Assembly: GCA_963750255.1 (NCBI GenBank)
Contig: CAVVPZ010000001.1
Span: 186,001 to 250,000, forward strand
Length of the DNA: 64,000 bases
From: DATLED01 sp963750255
GTDB taxonomy: Bacteria; Actinomycetota; Acidimicrobiia; Acidimicrobiales; CADCTF01
Direction: 5' to 3'
Below, one piece after another: positions 28,331-38,623 of this stretch. A model generated the notes under the pieces. That model saw only the letters and a program-made list of their open reading frames with translations. It made no database searches and was not told the origin of the DNA. The translations under genes and the position numbers were made by a program. How positions within the stretch are numbered: the first letter of the stretch is position 1; every line of letters starts with the position of its first letter.

Positions 28331-30147
28331 ACGGCATCGGACGAGCCGCTGTGAGCCCCGGCATCAGCCGGGGCGACGACGTCGACCCTGTCCGTGCTGC
28401 GCCGCGGGTGGGCCGCGAGCCCCGATCTGCGCAACGGCGCGCTGCGTCACGATCGCGCTGGCCTTGCTCGGCGCCGCCGGCCAGTCGGCGCATCCCGATC
28501 CTCGATGCAACAGATTCTCGACCGCGGTCTGGTCGACGGGAAGATGCAACCACGCGCGCTGACGCTGCTCGGCGTCGTCGGCCTGCTACTCGTCGTGCTG
28601 GCCACGACTGGCGCGGGGTGGCTGACCCGGCGCCGCCTGGTGCAAGCGGGTGAGACGGCGCTCTGCCGACTCCGCACCCGGGCCTTTCGCCACATCCACC
28701 GGCTGAGCCTGGCCACCCAGACCGACGAGCGGCGCGGCGCGCTGGTCGCCCGAGTCACCAGCGACGTGGAGCAGCTGAGCCAGTTCCTGTCGTGGGGTGG
28801 CGTGGCCTGGCTCGTCAACACGGCCATCCTCGTCACCGTCGCCGGGATCATGGCCGTCTACGACTGGCGCCTCGCGCTCGTCACGATCGTCGCCGTGGCC
28901 CCGATGGTTGCCGTCCTCAACGCGGTGCAACACCGGATGGCCGCCCGCTACGACATCGTTCGCCAGCGGATGGCCGACCTGCTGACCGCGGTCTCCGAGA
29001 CGGTCATGGGCGCTCCCGGTCATCCGTGCCTACGAGGCCGAAGAGGTCACCCGCCGTCGCACGCTCGACGCCATCGGCCGCCCAGCGCGAGGCCCAGGTG
29101 CGGGCCGGCATCATGTCGGCCGCCCTGTTCCCCTCGGGCGAGCTCTTCTCGGTCATCACCGTCTCGGCCGTGCTCGTCGTCGGCATCGCTCTCGGACCCG
29201 CCCGCGGCCTGTCGGCGCGGCGAACTCGTCGCGTTCATCTTCCTCGTCAACTTGTTCCTCCAGCCCGTCGCCGAGTTCACCGACATCGTCGACCAGACCC
29301 AGACGGCGGTGGCGGGCTGGCGGCGGATCCTCGACCTGCTCGACACCCCCGTCGATCTGCCCGACCCGGTGCCGGGCGTTGCCGCTCCCGGCCGGCCCGC
29401 CGGCGTTGCGGGCCGAGCATGTGTCATTCCGCTACGCCGACACCGGCGTGCTCGTGCTCGACGACATCGATGTCGAGATCGCCGCCGGTTCGACGGTGGC
29501 GTTGGTCGGGGCGACGGGATCGGGCAAGACCACGCTGGCCAAGCTGCTGGCCCGGCTGGCCGATCCGACGGCCGGTTCGGTGTCGGTCGGCCGGCATCGA
29601 CCTGCGCCAGGTCGAGGCCAGCTCGCTGCGTCGATCGCTGGTGATGGTCCCCCAGGAGGGGTTCCTCTTCGACTCGACCATCGGCGACAACGTCCGCTTC
29701 GGCAAGCCCGGGGCAACCGACGACGAACTCGTCGCGGCCTTCACCCGAGCTCGGACTCGACGGGTGGTTCGCCGGCCTGCCCAGCGGGCTCGCCACCCGC
29801 GTCGGCGAACGCGGCGAGCAGCTCTCGGTCGGCGAACGCCAACTCGTCTCGTTGGCCCGGGCCTCGGTCGCGGATCCGAGCTGCCTGATCCTCGACGAGG
29901 CGACGTCGGCCGTCGACCCCGCCACCGAGGTCACGCTGGCCCGCGCCGTCGACAGCTCACCGCGGGCCGCACGACCATCGCCATCGCCCACCGCCTGTCC
30001 ACGGCCGAGCGGGCCGACCTCGTGCTCGTCCTGGACCACGGCCGGCTCGTCGAGCATCGGCCCGCACGCCGGCGCTCGTCCGCGCCGGTGGCGTCTACGC
30101 CCACTCCACGAACGGTGGCTCGACGTCACCGGCGCCATCTCCACTGA
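28327..30147 (+). CDS. ABC exporter half-transporter B (frameshifted)
   Basis: ATG 28327 to TGA 30145-30147. Membrane domain: LTLLGVVGLLLVVLATTGAGWLTRR, ALVARVTSDVEQLSQFLSWGG, VAWLVNTAILVTVAGIMAVYDWRLALVTIVAVAPM. ATPase: VSFRYADTGVLVLDDIDVEI, GATGSGKTT (Walker A), MVPQEGFLFDSTIGDNVRFG, EQLSVGERQLVSLARA (signature altered from LSGGQ), CLILDEATSAVDP (canonical Glu) and TIAIAHRLST (canonical His). It is thus the mirror of half-transporter A: normal Walker B and H-loop, but an altered signature, giving one live and one dead ATP site in an A-B heterodimer. Several indels, near 28400, 28470, 29020, 29205, 29390, 29590 and 29750. Confidence 0.84.
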
Positions 30148-30158
30148 TCACCTCCCCG

Positions 30159-30205
30159 TTCTGGGCGCATTGCTCCACCCCCTGGGTGGACCGATGCGCC
30201 CAGAA
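30159..30205. repeat. Dispersed palindrome, family A, copy 3 (47 nt)
   Basis: TTCTGGGCGCATTGC continues to CTCCACC and pairs with GGTGGACCGATGCGCCCAGAA, 21 of 23 positions when flanking CG is included. Same ends and inner TCCAC/GTGGA as copies 1 and 2. It occupies the 46 bases between the exporter stop and the aat start; the likely aat ATG (30194) is in its right arm. Confidence 0.88.
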
Positions 30206-30925
30206 CGCCGGCGGTCGAGCTGCCGGCCTCACGCTGGTCGCTGCCGGTGCCGGCGCCGGACGACGGCGACCTGATCGCCGTGGGCGCCGACCTCGAGCCG
30301 GGCACGCTCCTCGCCGCCTACCGGAGTGGGCTGTTCCCCATGAACGTCGACGACCGCAACCTCGGGTGGTGGTCGCCCGACCCCCGGGCGGATCCTGCCC
30401 GCTCGACGGGCTCCGGGTGAGCCGCAGCCTGCGCAAGTCGTGCGCCCGCTTCGAGATGCGGATCGAACGCCGACTTCGAGGGCGGTCATCGACGCATGCG
30501 GCGACCCGACCCGCACGGGCCGATGGATCACGCCCGAGATCCGGGCCGCCTACCTCGAGCTCCATCGCCTCGGCTGGGTCCACAGCGTCGAGGCCTGGAC
30601 GCTCGACGACGGGACCTTGGCCGGCGGGCTCTACGGCATCGCCGTCGGGGGCCTCTTCGCCGGCGAGTCGATGTTCCACCGCCGGACCGATGCGTCGAAG
30701 GTTGCGCTCGTCGGGCTGGTCGAACTGCTGCCCGACGATGCCCTCCTCGACGTGCAATGGCGCACCGACCACCTCGCCATCGCTGGGCGTCGTCGAGATC
30801 CCTCGGACGGAGTACCTCGCCCGACTCGCCGACGCCCTCCGCCGCCCGACCCCCACGCTGCGCAACTCGGACGCATCCGCCACTGGCCGGCGGTCACAGC
30901 AGCCAATAACAGAAATCGCCCCTAA
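30194..30925 (+). CDS. aat: Leucyl/phenylalanyl-tRNA--protein transferase (frameshifted)
   Basis: Adds Leu or Phe from tRNA to N-terminal Arg/Lys of proteins, creating N-degrons for ClpAP/ClpS. The core is recognisable across frames: GDLIAVGADLEPGTLLAAYRSGLFPM, LGWWSPDPRA, LDGLRVSRSLRKS, RTGRWITPEIRAAYLELHRLGWVHSVEAW, LAGGLYGIAVGGLFAGESMFHRRTDASKVAL, DVQWRTDHLA, LGVVEIPRTEYLARL. These match the Aat family over its whole length (about 230 residues). ATG 30194 within a palindrome is the best start but needs one base inserted soon after; more indels lie near 30395, 30475, 30785 and 30845. TAA 30923-30925 ends the protein. Confidence 0.85.
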
Positions 30926-30982
30926 GTCGGGGGATCGTCGTGCCGATGTTCTGTGCATGACCAGCACGAGGACAGGCCGGAC

Positions 30983-32011
30983 ATGGCTGAGCACTATGTC
31001 GGCCTCGACATCGGTTCGTTCGCGGTCCGCGCCGCGGAGATCTCGGGTGAGCCGGGGTCGTGGACCCTCCATCGGTTCGGCCAGCTGACCCTGCCGCCTG
31101 GTGCGGTCGTCGACGGCGAGATCGTCGACTCGATGGCCGTGACCGAGGCGCTCAAGGCTCTGTGGGCCCGAAGCGACTTCAAGTCGAAGAAGGTCTCGGT
31201 CGGCATCGCCAACCGGTGGGTCAAGGTCCGCCAGGCCGAGGTGCCGGCGCTCTCCCCCGAGGAAGTTCGCACCTCGCTGCGCTACGAGGCCCAGGAGGTC
31301 ATCCCCTTCGCCGAAGAGGACGCCATCGTCGACTTCGTCGTCCAGGATCGCTACACGGGACCGGAGGGCGGCGACTTCCTTCGCATCCTCGTGGTGGCCG
31401 CCCAGCGCCAGATGGTGTCGATGACCCTCGAGACCGTTCGCAAGGCCGGCCTGACGCCGTCGAACGTCGACCTCACGCCCTTCGCCCTCGTCCGAGCCTT
31501 GGCCCCGGCGAGCGCTCCGGGGGTGTCGGAGTCGATCGTCTCGATCGGTGCCGGCCTCACGAACGTCGTCGTCCACACCGGTGGCACCCCTCGCTTGGTG
31601 CGCATGACGCCCCGAGCTGGCGCGGTCGTGACCGAGAACCTCACCCGAGCGCTCGGCGTGGACCCCGAACGGGCCGAGGCCCTCAAGCGCGGTGCCGCCG
31701 TCGCCCTCGCCGATCCGCAGACCGTGCAGGCCGCCGACGTGATCGCCAACGAGCTCAACCCGCTCGTCCAGGAGATCCAGGGCTCGCTCGACTACTTCAC
31801 GGCCCAGAACGACGACGTCGAACTGCGCCGGGTGCTGCTCACCGGTGCCGGCGCCAAGATGGCCGGCCTCCGGGCCCGCCTGGCCACCGAGCTCCGCGTG
31901 CCCGGTGGAGATGGCCTCGCCGCTCGAGTACCTCAAGCTCGGCAAGACCGGCCTCACCGACGAGCAGCTCACCGCCGCCGCCGCCGTGATGGCGGCCCCG
32001 TGGGTCTGGCC
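30983..32011 (+). CDS. pilM: Type IV pilus assembly protein PilM (frameshifted at the end)
   Basis: From ATG 30983, in frame with an upstream GTG 30953. An actin-like (FtsA/SHS2) fold: VGLDIGSFAVRAAEI (phosphate 1), KVSVGIANRWVKVRQAEVP, RTSLRYEAQEVIPF, VSIGAGLTNVVVHTGG (phosphate 2), VRMTPRAGAVVTENLTRALG, LLTGAGAKMAGLRARLATEL. It forms the cytoplasmic ring base that binds the N-terminal tail of PilN. An extra base near 31910 and a missing one near 31998 are needed to keep PVGLAM in frame; after that no stop is seen before pilN begins at 32012. Either the stop is hidden by an error or PilM and PilN are fused. Confidence 0.83.
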
Positions 32012-32657
32012 ATGGCGCCGCTGGCCTCGCCCGCCACCCGCCTCACCACGCTCTTCCCGGCCGAGTACGCCAGGGCCGGGCAGCGAGCGTCGGGCCCGGG
32101 TCCTCACTGGCGTCGCCGTCGGTGCACTGGCCGCCATGCTCGCCGGTGCGTACACCGTTCGGGCCACCGAAGTCGCCACAGCCCGAGATCAGGCCGCTCA
32201 GGCCGATGCCCGGGCCGCCGAGATCGACCAGCAGGTGCAAAAGCTCGTCCCGTTCGAGACGGCCGCCAACCAGATCACCGCCATGCGGACGGCGGCGGAG
32301 TCGGCGCTGACCAACGACGTCGATCTCCCGGTGTTCATGGACCGCATCACCGGCGCCATGCCCACCGACGTCGGCCTCACGTCGTTCACGTTCACCCTGG
32401 CCGCTCCCGGGGTTGCCGCTCCGGCGGCGCCCGGTTCCGAGGCGCCGATCGGCACCATCACGGTGTCGGGCGAAGGCCTCTCCCACGACTCGACGGCGCA
32501 CTGGATCACCCAGCTGCGTCAGCTCGGGATCCTGTCGGACCTCTGGGTGCCGTCGTCGTCGAAGGGCGGCGACCGGGTCACCTTCTCGAGCAACGCCAAC
32601 ATCACGTCGATGGCCAAGTCCAATCGAGCCGATCTCTTCAAGGCAGGCGAGCTGTGA
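32012..32657 (+). CDS. pilN: Type IV pilus assembly protein PilN (one frameshift)
   Basis: ATG 32012 opens MAPLASPATRLTTLFPAEYARAG, the position of the PilN RxNLLP motif that docks into PilM. One membrane helix follows (VLTGVAVGALAAMLAGAYTV), then a coiled coil (ARDQAAQADARAAEIDQQVQKL) and a ferredoxin-like periplasmic domain (TDVGLTSFTFTLA, GTITVSGEGLSHDSTAHWITQL, VTFSSNANITSMA). One extra G near 32080 breaks the frame. TGA 32655-32657 overlaps the pilO GTG. PilN and PilO form the alignment complex that links the inner-membrane motor to the pilus. Confidence 0.82.
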
Positions 32658-33244
32658 AACCGAAGCTGATCCTCATCGGGGTGGGCGCAGCTGTGCTCAT
32701 CACCGCCGTCTGGTTCTTCGCCCTCTGGTCACCCCAGTCGAAGAAGCTCTCGGACGCGAAGACCGAACAAGCGGCCGCCGAACAGCGGGCGTCTGAGCTC
32801 TCGGCTCGGCTGACCCGGCTGGAGAAGCTCCAGGCCAACGCCGACGTGCTGGAGCGTGACCGGGCGATGCTGGCCACCGCCATCCCGACGGCGGACGAGC
32901 TCGACGACTTCATCCTCCAGGTGAACGATCGGGCGGCCAAGGCCGGGGTCGCCTTCGTCTCGATCGCCCCGCAGCAGCCCGGCGTCGCGGCGCCGGCTCC
33001 CGGAGCGGCCGCTGCGGGTCCGACCCCCATCGGCCTCCAGATGCAGGTGACGGGTGACTACTTCGCCATCCTGCGGTTCCTGGAGCAGCTCCGCGACGGC
33101 GAGCGCCTCGTCACCGTCGAGAACTTCTCCTTGGCCAAGGGTGGGGAAGGCGGCGGCATGACCGCCTCCATCAGTGGCCGCATGTTCATCGCCCCGTCGG
33201 TCGCTGTCCCGGCGGCGGCCCCGACCACAGCGAGCGTCTCATGA
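32654..33244 (+). CDS. pilO: Type IV pilus assembly protein PilO
   Basis: 196 residues from GTG 32654, coupled to pilN. One N-terminal membrane helix (LILIGVGAAVLITAVWFFAL), a coiled coil (AKTEQAAAEQRASELSARLTRLEKLQ), AIPTADELDDFILQVNDRAAKAGVAFVSI and a ferredoxin-like domain with GLQMQVTGDYFAILRFLEQL and RLVTVENFSL, which are typical PilO features. It pairs with PilN in the periplasmic part of the assembly platform. Intact. The stop overlaps the next start (ATGA). Confidence 0.86.
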   Translation: MKPKLILIGVGAAVLITAVWFFALWSPQSKKLSDAKTEQAAAEQRASELSARLTRLEKLQANADVLERDRAMLATAIPTADELDDFILQVNDRAAKAGVAFVSIAPQQPGVAAPAPGAAAAGPTPIGLQMQVTGDYFAILRFLEQLRDGERLVTVENFSLAKGGEGGGMTASISGRMFIAPSVAVPAAAPTTASVS

Positions 33245-33528
33245 GCGACATCAGCCCCAGCCCCGTCAAGGGCGGTACCGACCAGAAGAAGCAGCAGATG
33301 ATGGTGGCCGTGCTCGGGGTCGTGTTCCTCCTCGTGCTCGTGTTCATGGTCCTCAAGCCCTTCAGCGGTGGTTCGACGAGCGCTCCGCCCGTCGCACCCC
33401 CTGCGGTAGTCGAGGGTGTCGACCCCGCCGCCCCGGCGGTGGCCGCAGCCCCGTCGACGCCGGAGACCACGGCGCCAGCGCCGCCCCCGGCCCGGCCCGC
33501 ACGCAGCCCCTTCGATCCGCCCCGCTGA
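33241..33528 (+). CDS. Small single-pass membrane protein ending the pil operon
   Basis: 95 residues from ATG 33241, coupled to pilO. A Lys/Gln-rich start is followed by one strong membrane helix (MMVAVLGVVFLLVLVFMVLKPF) and a Pro/Ala/Thr-rich extracytoplasmic tail ending RSPFDPPR. It occupies the place of pilP but lacks a lipobox and a folded PilP domain. The final FDPPR resembles a short motif found in PilP-type proteins, but that is thin evidence. The gap 33529-33576 before the convergent gene holds nothing obvious. Confidence 0.65.
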   Translation: MSDISPSPVKGGTDQKKQQMMVAVLGVVFLLVLVFMVLKPFSGGSTSAPPVAPPAVVEGVDPAAPAVAAAPSTPETTAPAPPPARPARSPFDPPR

Positions 33529-33576
33529 CCCCGGACAAGACCGAACCCCAAAAGGACGAACAGCGTCGACGGCGGC

Positions 33577-34477
33577 CTACGGGTCGCCGTCGGCGCGTCT
33601 GGCCAGCGCCAGCGTCGCCACCTTCTCGAAGAGTTGGCCGCCGTCGATCCGTTCGCAGAAGTCGTGGAAGGCGCGGGGATCGTCAGGTCCGGTCCAACGA
33701 AGGTCGTCGGTCGAGGCCAGCAGCGATCGGTCGATGCGCAAGGTGGCGAGTTCCTTGAACAGCGCGGCTGCCTCACGGGCGGCGGCCAGCGTCGTCGCCA
33801 ACTTGGCCCCGCCCCGCACGGTCACGTCCCACTGACCGGGCTGGTCGGGGATGTCCTCGAGGTGCAGGTAACGGGCCAGCACGGCGGCGGCCGACTTCGC
33901 CCCCCAGCCCGGGAGGCCCGGAAAGCCGTCGGCACTGTCGCCCACCAGCGCCAGGTAGTCGGGGATCGACGCCGGGGAGACGCCGAACTTCTCGACCACG
34001 CCGGCCTCGTCGATGATGGCCTGCTTCCGTCGGTCGTATTGCACGACGCGCGTTGCCGCGAACGCACTGGCCGAGGTCCTTGTCCGGCGTGAGGATGATG
34101 ATCTGCTCGAAGGCCGGATCGTCGTCGAGCACGGCTGCCGCGCTGCCAAGGGCGTCGTCGGCCTCGAGTTCGACCATCGGCCACACCTTCACGCCCATGG
34201 CGGCGAGTCCCTCGTCGAGCACCGGGAACTGGGCCAACAGGACCGGGTCGATGCCTTCTCCCGTCTTGTAGCCCGGCCAGAGGTCGTTGCGGAACGACTC
34301 GATGACCTTGTCGGTGGCCACGCCGACGTGGGTGGCCCCCTCTTCGAGGAGGTAGTACACCGTCCACAGGACCCCGCGGGCGGCACCGTTGGTACCGGGC
34401 TTCGAGCGCGCCTCCTCGGGCAAGCCGAAGTGGTGGCGGAACAACTCGTATGTCCCGTCGACGAGATGTGCCTTCAT
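33577..34477 (-). CDS. 5'-3' exonuclease (PolA N-terminal-domain type), one frameshift
   Basis: About 299 residues from ATG 34477. The FEN-like fold is clear: HLVDGTYELFRHHFG (first Asp), GVATDKVIESFRNDLWPGYKTGE, VKVWPMVELEADDALGSAAA (Glu-x-Asp-Asp), IIILTPDKDLGQCV (D-x-D) and, after a break near 34060, VVEKFGVSPASIPDYLALVGDSADGFPGLPGWGAKSAAAVL, the helix-hairpin-helix region with GDxxD. A stand-alone exonuclease, not a full DNA polymerase I, of the kind that processes flaps and RNA primers. Lies on the same strand as the helicase upstream. Confidence 0.85.
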
Positions 34478-34526
34478 GCCGCTACTCCCGCTGATGGATG
34501 CCCCACCCTCGCACATCTCCCGTTGG

Positions 34527-36162
34527 TCAGCCGGCGACGCGGCGGGCCGAGGCCTGCCGGAGCCACCCGTCGGCCTTCTCGAGGCGCTTCTCGAGCTGGG
34601 CGACGGTGGCCTCGCTGACCTTCGTCACGCCGCTGACCCGGTTGAGTTCGGCGTTGACGGCGGCGTGAGTCTGGCCGGTGTGGCGGGCAATCAAGCGGCT
34701 CTTGTTGGCGTTGGCCTCGCGGAGGTGCTCCTTGTGCTCGCGCAGCGTCCGGCCCTCGGGCGCCGAGCGCGGCACCGTCGCGGCCGCCGGTCGGCAACGG
34801 CGGAAGGGGAATCGTGAGGTCTTCGCCGTCAGCGGGTGGGTCGTACAAGGCGTCGTCGTCGAGCACCCAGTCGGGCTCCGACCCGGCGCCCAAGGGCACG
34901 GCCGAGATGGGTGCGAACTGCGAGAACAGGTCCTCGGGTTCGTCGTCGAACGCAGCGGGATCGACGGGCGCGCCGAAGACTCGGTCCTCGTGGCGCAAGG
35001 AGTGGCGCCGCTGCTCGGCGATGGCAAAGGCCCGAGCTCGGAGTCGCGGTTCGTCGGGGATGTAGAGGAACGACTTCTGGCCCTTGGTGCCTCGCGTCCA
35101 GCGAACGAGGCGACCAACGGCCTGGCGGAAGAACAGCTCGGTCGTCGTCGTCGTCGCAAAGACTCCGACTCGCAGTCGCGGAATGTCGACGCCCTCCGAC
35201 ACCATCCGCACGGCCACGATCCACGGATCGGCCGACGACGCGAACCTCGAGATGTGGGTCGACGCGTCGGGGTCGTCGGACGTCGCCACGACCGCCTTGA
35301 CCTTGAACCGGTCGCGGAGCACAGGCGCGATCCCCCGGGCGTGATCTTGGTCGGTGGCGATGACGAGTCCGCCGGCGTCGGGTTGGGTGGCCCGGATGGC
35401 GAGCAACTGCTCGTGGGCCTGACGCAGGACGTGGGGCAGCCACTCGCCATCGAGGGAGTACGCCGTGCGAAGGCGCTGACTGGCCTTGGCCGCGTCGAGG
35501 TTGTCGTCGAAGGAGTGGGCGTGCACCGACCCGTCGGGAGCGCTCCACTCCATCATCCCGTCGATCCGCGGGAAATAGACGGGGCGTACGACGCCGCCGT
35601 CGGCGAGGGCGTCGCCGTAGCCGTACTCGTAGTCGGCCTCGGCTTCGTCGAGGCGGTAGCGCACGAACGGTATGGCGTGGGTGTCACTTCGGAATGGAGT
35701 GCCCGACAGCGCCAAGCGGCGCGCCGCCGGCTCGAATGCCGTCCGGACGGCGTCGCCCCAGGCCCGGTCGTCGGCGGCGTGGTGCAACTCGTCGAAGATG
35801 ACGAACGCCTCCGTGGCCAGCGCCCGCAGGAGACCGGCACAACTGTTGACCTGCTGGTAGGTGGTGACGATGCCGTGCATGTCCGAGGGGAGCGCGCCGT
35901 CGGCGGCCGCCCATTGCGGATCCACGTGGAGATCGAAGGCGGCGGCCGCCTTGGCCCACTGCAACTTGAGGTGGGCGGTCGGCACCACGATGACCAGTCG
36001 TCGGCACTCTCCGCTGGCCAGCGATCGACGGGCCGCCGTCAGGGCGAAGGTCGTCTTTCCCGCGCCGGGGGTGGCCACGGCCAGGAAGTCGGGCGAGGCC
36101 GACGCGTCGAGTCGTTCGAGCGCCCGCTTTTGCCAGGGCCGGAGGGTGACGGTGCGAGCCAT
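34527..36162 (-). CDS. SF2 DEAD/DEAH-like helicase (one frameshift)
   Basis: About 545 residues from ATG 36162. Motifs in order: LRPWQKRALE (Q-like), ATPGAGKTTFAL (motif I), VVPTAHLKLQWAKA (Ia), FVIFDELHHAADD (II, Asp-Glu-Leu-His), LALSGTPFRSD (III), GLVIATDQDHAR, DPWIVAVRMVSEGVDIPRLRVGVFAT (V) and FFRQAVGRLVRW (VI). The C-terminal third is predicted helical (LREHKEHLREANANKSRLIARH, SEATVAQLEKRLEKADGWL) and may bind DNA; an indel near 34785 separates it. Such enzymes occur in actinomycetes as stand-alone DNA repair or defence helicases. No methylase or nuclease domain is attached. Confidence 0.83.
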
Positions 36163-36255
36163 GAGGAGCGTCGATGATGGCAGGCCCGCCGGGGGTCGGT
36201 GACCATCGCCCCTGACCTGGGGCTTTCCTCGGGTGCGAGGTGGACGCACTGTCGG

Positions 36256-37259
36256 TCAGCGGGGCCAGATGGCGTCGAGGGGGGTCGTCATCAGCGCCAG
36301 GGCTACATCGGGATCCAGGCCGTGGGGACCGGCCTGGAGGTGGTCGAGGCCGATGCTCGGGTCGAGGGTCTCGATCGGATAATCCGATCCGGCGATCACG
36401 CGGCACGCCGGCGCCGAGAAGTCGATCCCACCGGTACGCGTCGGGGTAGCGACCCGCCAGCGCAACGTCGATCGATGCCGCGTCGGAGGCGGCGAAGCAC
36501 GGCTGGATGCAGGCCACGACGCCGAGGTCGGCCATCCGATCGATGAGGTCGGGCCGCAGCACCTGCGCATGCTCGATCCGAGGCGCAGCCGCGGCGGACG
36601 CCCGCCGCTCCCCCGTAGATCCGTTCGTAGGCGTCGAGGCAGGTCTCGATGGCCCGGTCGCCGATGGCGTGGGTGGCCAGCCCCCATCCGGCCTCGGCGT
36701 ACGGACCGGCCCGCGTCGCCAGTCGGTCGGCGTCCTGGAAGAGGATGCCGTGGTCAGCGGGATCGACATCGGCGAACGGGAGACTGCACGCGCACGTGCG
36801 GGGGCCGAGCCAACCGTCGGCGTAGAACTTCACCCCGGCGACGGCGAGGTCGTCGTCAGCGTCGTCTCGGGCGGCCGCCATCCGGGCGAGGTCGGCGGCG
36901 CCGCTGGCCAACAGGATGCGGACCTTGACGGGGAGTTCGCCATCGCGGGCGCGGAGCTCGACGAGCCCGTCCCAGATGTCCCACTCGAACAGGCCCGTCT
37001 CGGTGATGCCGGTGAGGCCCAGAGCGGCGGCATCGCTCAGGCCGCGGCGAAGCGCACCGACGACGTCGCCGACGAGGGTGGCGCCACCCGGGTCGTCCAT
37101 GGGGCTCGAGCCCGCCGCCGCCACCCGGCGGTGATAGTCGCCAATCGTGCCCGACGACCTCAGGCTGCCGGCAGGCGCGGTCGTGCACACGCGCAGGAGA
37201 TGGACGTGGTGATCCACGAAGGCCGGGCGGTCGGGTGACGGCTCTGGGGTCACCGTCAC
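36256..37259 (-). CDS. Amidohydrolase family protein (YtcJ-like), frameshifted
   Basis: From GTG 37259 (or 37253) to TGA 36256-36258, about 333 residues. It shows FVDHHVHLLRV (HxH metal ligands), GITETGLFEWDIWDG, VKVRILLASG, AGVKFYADGWLGPRT (Lys-type bridging region), GWGLATHAIGDRAIETCLDAYE (His metal ligand) and, after indels near 36610 and 36440, VIAGSDYPIETLDP (catalytic Asp), GLDPDVALALMTT. These are the ligands of metal-dependent amidohydrolase subfamily 3. It is shorter than YtcJ (about 540 residues), lacking part of the beta-sandwich. Substrate unknown. The gap 36163-36255 to the helicase holds nothing evident. Confidence 0.75.
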
Positions 37260-37373
37260 CCGCCACCCCTGCCGTCCGGGTCACGGTGCCCCCCGGGGGT
37301 CGACGGGGTCGCCGACCGGACATCAAGGGAACGGTGCAGCCCCTCGACTTCTTGTGGTCGGGGTCGAGAAATT

Positions 37374-38601
37374 TCAGCGACCGCCCGACAACAGGCCCAG
37401 GACCACGGTGCCGGTCGCGTCGACTGCGTCGCTTGCGTCGGTGCCGGTGGCGTCGACTGCATCGATGACCTCGACGACCACGCCGGCGGCCCGGTCGACG
37501 AGTTCGCTTACCACCGACACCGCAGGAGCGGCGGAGTCAGCCAGCGGGACTGCCGGAGCCTGCCTCGCCGGAGGGTCCGGCGCCGCCGGAGGGGTCGGCG
37601 CCGCCGTGTCGGGAGACTCCGGGGCCTCAGGCGTCGCCGCCGCCGGGGGTGGCGGCGTCGGTGCCGGCGCGGGTCCGCTCGAGACATTGTCGGCCGTCGT
37701 CGTCGCCTCGGGCGGAACCGGGGGCGGGTCGGGAAGCGTGAGGCCGGCGAGACCGCCGGCGCCGCCGAGCAACAGCACGAGCGCGGCGAGCGCCGACCGC
37801 ATGCGACCCGAACCGGCGTCGCCGACGAGCGCTGGCTCAGCGCCGGGCAGCGACCACAAGCGGACCGGAAGTTGTTGCAGGGCCGAGGCCAGTCCGCCCG
37901 AACCGGGACCGCGACTCGTTCCGATCGCCGCACCGGGTTCGGCGCCGGCGAGTGGTCCCCGGGCGAGAGCGAAGCCCTGTTCGACGGCTCGGCTCATCAC
38001 CCCACGCGAACCAGCGGCGCGGCGCACGGCCTCGTCGAGCGGCGCCAGCGCGGCGATCTGCCCACCGGCGCGGCGTGTATTCGCGTCGGAGCGACGCCCT
38101 CGCCCGGAACAACAAGGCCTCGACGGCGCCCGACGTCAGCGCCAGCGCGGCTGCGATCTCGTTGTAGCTGAGCCCGCCGACCTCACGGAGCTCGAGCACC
38201 TTGCGGTGACGATCCGGCAAGGCTCGCCAGGCGCGGAGGAGGTGCGGGTCTTCGGTGTGCGGATCGGGGTCGAACACAGGTTGGTCGGGGACATCGGCGG
38301 CGGGGACGGCCCGTCGCTTGCGTGTCTCGTCGATGCAGCGGTTGCGGGCGACAACGGTGAGCCAGGGCCGCACGCTGAGGGGGGTGTCGCGATCGACGAC
38401 CATCCGCCGCAGGGCGACGAGACACTCCTGGGCCATGTCCTCCGCCGCGTGCGTGTCGCCACCGAGGTGACGGCGACACCGCGCCGTGAGCCAGGCCTGA
38501 TGACGATCTACGAGCTGGCGAAAGGCGTCATCGTCGCCCCGCCGAGCGGCGGCTACCAGCTCCTCGTCCTCGAGCATCAACGGCACGCCCACGGATCGCA
38601 A
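37374..38601 (-). CDS. ECF sigma factor with fused C-terminal membrane tail (one frameshift)
   Basis: From ATG 38601 (or 38577). Sigma region 2 (ELVAAARRGDDDAFRQLVDRHQAWL, EDMAQECLVALRRMV, LSVRPWLTVVARNRCIDETRKRR) and region 4 (ALPDRHRKVLELREVGGLSYNEIAAALALTSGAVEALLFRARASLRRE) are intact. Beyond region 4 the sigma frame turns into Arg-rich nonsense, whereas the next frame gives AGGQIAALAPLDEAVRRAAG, about 100 further residues, one membrane helix (MRSALAALVLLLGGAGGLAGL) and a Pro/Ala/Val-rich outside tail. Dropping one base near 38070 joins them, so I infer a membrane-tethered sigma factor. The alternative is a sigma gene followed by a separate single-pass anti-sigma-like protein from 38027 or 37997. 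The gap 37260-37373 is empty. Confidence 0.65.
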
Positions 38602-38623
38602 GTGTACGGTCCTCGGCTCTCGA

